Shown here piece after piece: positions 21,345 through 22,487 of a stretch of 22,487 bases of DNA. The DNA lies in the NCBI GenBank assembly GCA_964404605.1, contig CAYOKT010000046.1, forward strand, positions 1 to 22,487. Direction: 5' to 3'. Numbering within the stretch: the first letter of the stretch is position 1; each line of letters starts with the position of its first letter. A model generated the notes under the pieces. It was not told the DNA's origin. It ran no database searches and saw only the letters and a program-made list of their open reading frames with translations. The DNA comes from CAYOKT01 sp964404605. Lineage in GTDB: Bacteria > Electryoneota > Electryoneia > Electryoneales > Electryoneaceae. The translations under genes were made by a program, and so were the position numbers.

Positions 21345-22487
21345 TCAGCTCTCGCGCCGGATGACCATCGCCATGGTGACCCCGCCGCCGCCGCAGATGG
21401 AGGCGACGCCGAGCTCCCCCCCGTGCGTCTTCAGCGCGTGGTAGAGGGTGACGACGATCCTCGCGCCGGAAATCCCCGTGGGGTGGCCCAGCGCGATCGC
21501 GCCGCCGTTCACGTTCAACTTGTCCCGGTCCCATCCGAGGACCCGCTCGTTCGCCAGGATCTGGATGGCGAAGGCCTCGTTCACCTCGATCAGGTCCATG
21601 TCCTCGAGCTTCATCCCCGCCCGTTCCAGCGCCACCGGGATCACCAGCCCCGGCCCCTCGCCGAAGAGATCGGGAGCCACCGCCGCCTTGGCGTAACTGA
21701 CAAGGGAAAAGAGGGGAGGAGCGCCGAGCTCCACCGCCTTTTCGCGGCTGGTGATGACCAGGCCCGTCGCGCCGTCGGACATCCCGCAGGCGTTCCCGGC
21801 GGTCACCGTCCCGTCCTTGCGGAACACCGTGGGCAGTTTCGCCATCTTCTCGCGGTTGACCGGGTAGCGGATGGTCTCGTCCCGGGAAAAAGTGACCTCC
21901 TGCTCCCTCTTCGAAGCGGGCGGCACGGTGATCGGGACGGTCTCCTCGTCGAACCAGCCGTTTTCCCAGGCCCTGTGGGCCTTCTCATGGGACTGGGCGG
22001 CGAACTCATCCTGCTCCTCGCGCGGAATCTTGTACTTGTCGTACAGGTTCTCCGCCGCGGGCCCCATCCCCTGCCCGGTGAGCGGATCAATGGAATCCGA
22101 CCAACCGTCCTCGAGGGTCTTGTTCCCCATCTTCATCCCCTGCCAACGGGTGTTCTTCAGCAGGTAGGGGATGGTGGACATGGAGTCGAACCCGCCGACC
22201 AGCACGGTTTCCGCCTCGCCGAGCAGGATCTGCTGGGCGGCGAAGGCGATGGCGCGCATCCCGGAGGGGCAGGCCATGTTCAGGGTGATCACCGGCACCG
22301 CCTCGGGCACGCCGCCGCGGACGGAGGCGGTTCTCGCCGGGTTGGGCCCGTTGCCCGCCTGGCGGCAGGAGCCGAGGATCACGTCATCGATCTGCTCCGG
22401 CCGCAGACCGGCCCGCTCCCAGGCCGCCCGCACGGCGACGGCGCCGATGTCATAGGCGGCCATGTTCCTCAAGGTTCCGCCGAAGGC
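21345..22487 (-). CDS. thiolase (acetyl-CoA acetyltransferase family), 5' end outside window
   Basis: A thiolase with 380 residues visible; the N-terminal 10-15 residues lie beyond the right edge, since the frame is open to the last base and begins with AFGGTLRNMAAYDIG, an internal piece of the family N-terminus. The acylated cysteine is in NMACPSGMRA (residue 73 of the visible part). NEAFAIQ, the catalytic histidine in LGHPTGISGAR, and the second cysteine in SICGGGG are all intact. It cleaves 3-ketoacyl-CoA with CoA, or condenses two acetyl-CoA. Next to aromatic-degradation genes, beta-oxidation of the opened ring product is the likely role. Confidence 0.93.
   Translation of the reverse strand, partial: AFGGTLRNMAAYDIGAVAVRAAWERAGLRPEQIDDVILGSCRQAGNGPNPARTASVRGGVPEAVPVITLNMACPSGMRAIAFAAQQILLGEAETVLVGGFDSMSTIPYLLKNTRWQGMKMGNKTLEDGWSDSIDPLTGQGMGPAAENLYDKYKIPREEQDEFAAQSHEKAHRAWENGWFDEETVPITVPPASKREQEVTFSRDETIRYPVNREKMAKLPTVFRKDGTVTAGNACGMSDGATGLVITSREKAVELGAPPLFSLVSYAKAAVAPDLFGEGPGLVIPVALERAGMKLEDMDLIEVNEAFAIQILANERVLGWDRDKLNVNGGAIALGHPTGISGARIVVTLYHALKTHGGELGVASICGGGGVTMAMVIRRES

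Overview
The window is a dense block of genes from a GC-rich (roughly two-thirds G+C by eye), anaerobically living prokaryote. Every convincing gene is on the minus strand and is read from right to left. Strict or facultative anaerobiosis is indicated by two CoA-dependent 2-oxoacid:ferredoxin oxidoreductases, many [4Fe-4S] proteins and a benzoyl-CoA reductase. The taxon cannot be fixed from the sequence. It could be a bacterium related to syntrophic or sulfate-reducing aromatic degraders, but that is only a guess. The 100-N gap suggests a draft or metagenome scaffold.

Right part, in transcription order: a thiolase cut by the right edge (21345-22487), a DUF2889-type protein (20743-21291), a 250-base stretch holding the assembly gap and palindromic repeats, then a dienoyl-CoA-hydratase-like crotonase (19722-20492). 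Next come the four subunits of a class I, ATP-dependent benzoyl-CoA reductase in the order N-O-P-Q (15330-19633). They are followed by a 2[4Fe-4S] ferredoxin, an 845-residue iron-sulfur flavoprotein, a GNAT acetyltransferase, a 70-residue CxxC protein, a Had-like zinc alcohol dehydrogenase and an acyl-CoA dehydrogenase (9481-10632). Together these look like a benzoyl-CoA dearomatisation and early beta-oxidation module with its own electron carriers. The ring-opening hydrolase (Oah/BamA/BzdY), a benzoate-CoA ligase and a regulator are not in the window.

Left part, after a 182-base intergenic region with inverted repeats: a GltD-ferredoxin fusion flavoprotein, then alpha, beta and gamma subunits of a first 2-oxoacid oxidoreductase (4775-9298). 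Two phosphotransacylase-family genes follow (2736-4719), then a second complete oxidoreductase with ferredoxin, alpha, beta and gamma subunits (1-2707, gamma cut by the left edge). Many genes overlap or are separated by only a few bases, indicating operons.

Reading of the whole: the reductase needs ATP and low-potential ferredoxin. The neighbouring 2-oxoacid oxidoreductases can make reduced ferredoxin, the two GltD-like flavoproteins can link ferredoxin to NAD(P)H, and the phosphotransacylases could convert acyl-CoA to acyl-phosphate for ATP synthesis if a kinase lies elsewhere. A 49-base repeat in direct orientation brackets the ring-reduction module on both sides. No stretch longer than about 250 bases lacks a gene. 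No tRNA, rRNA, CRISPR array or transposase was seen.
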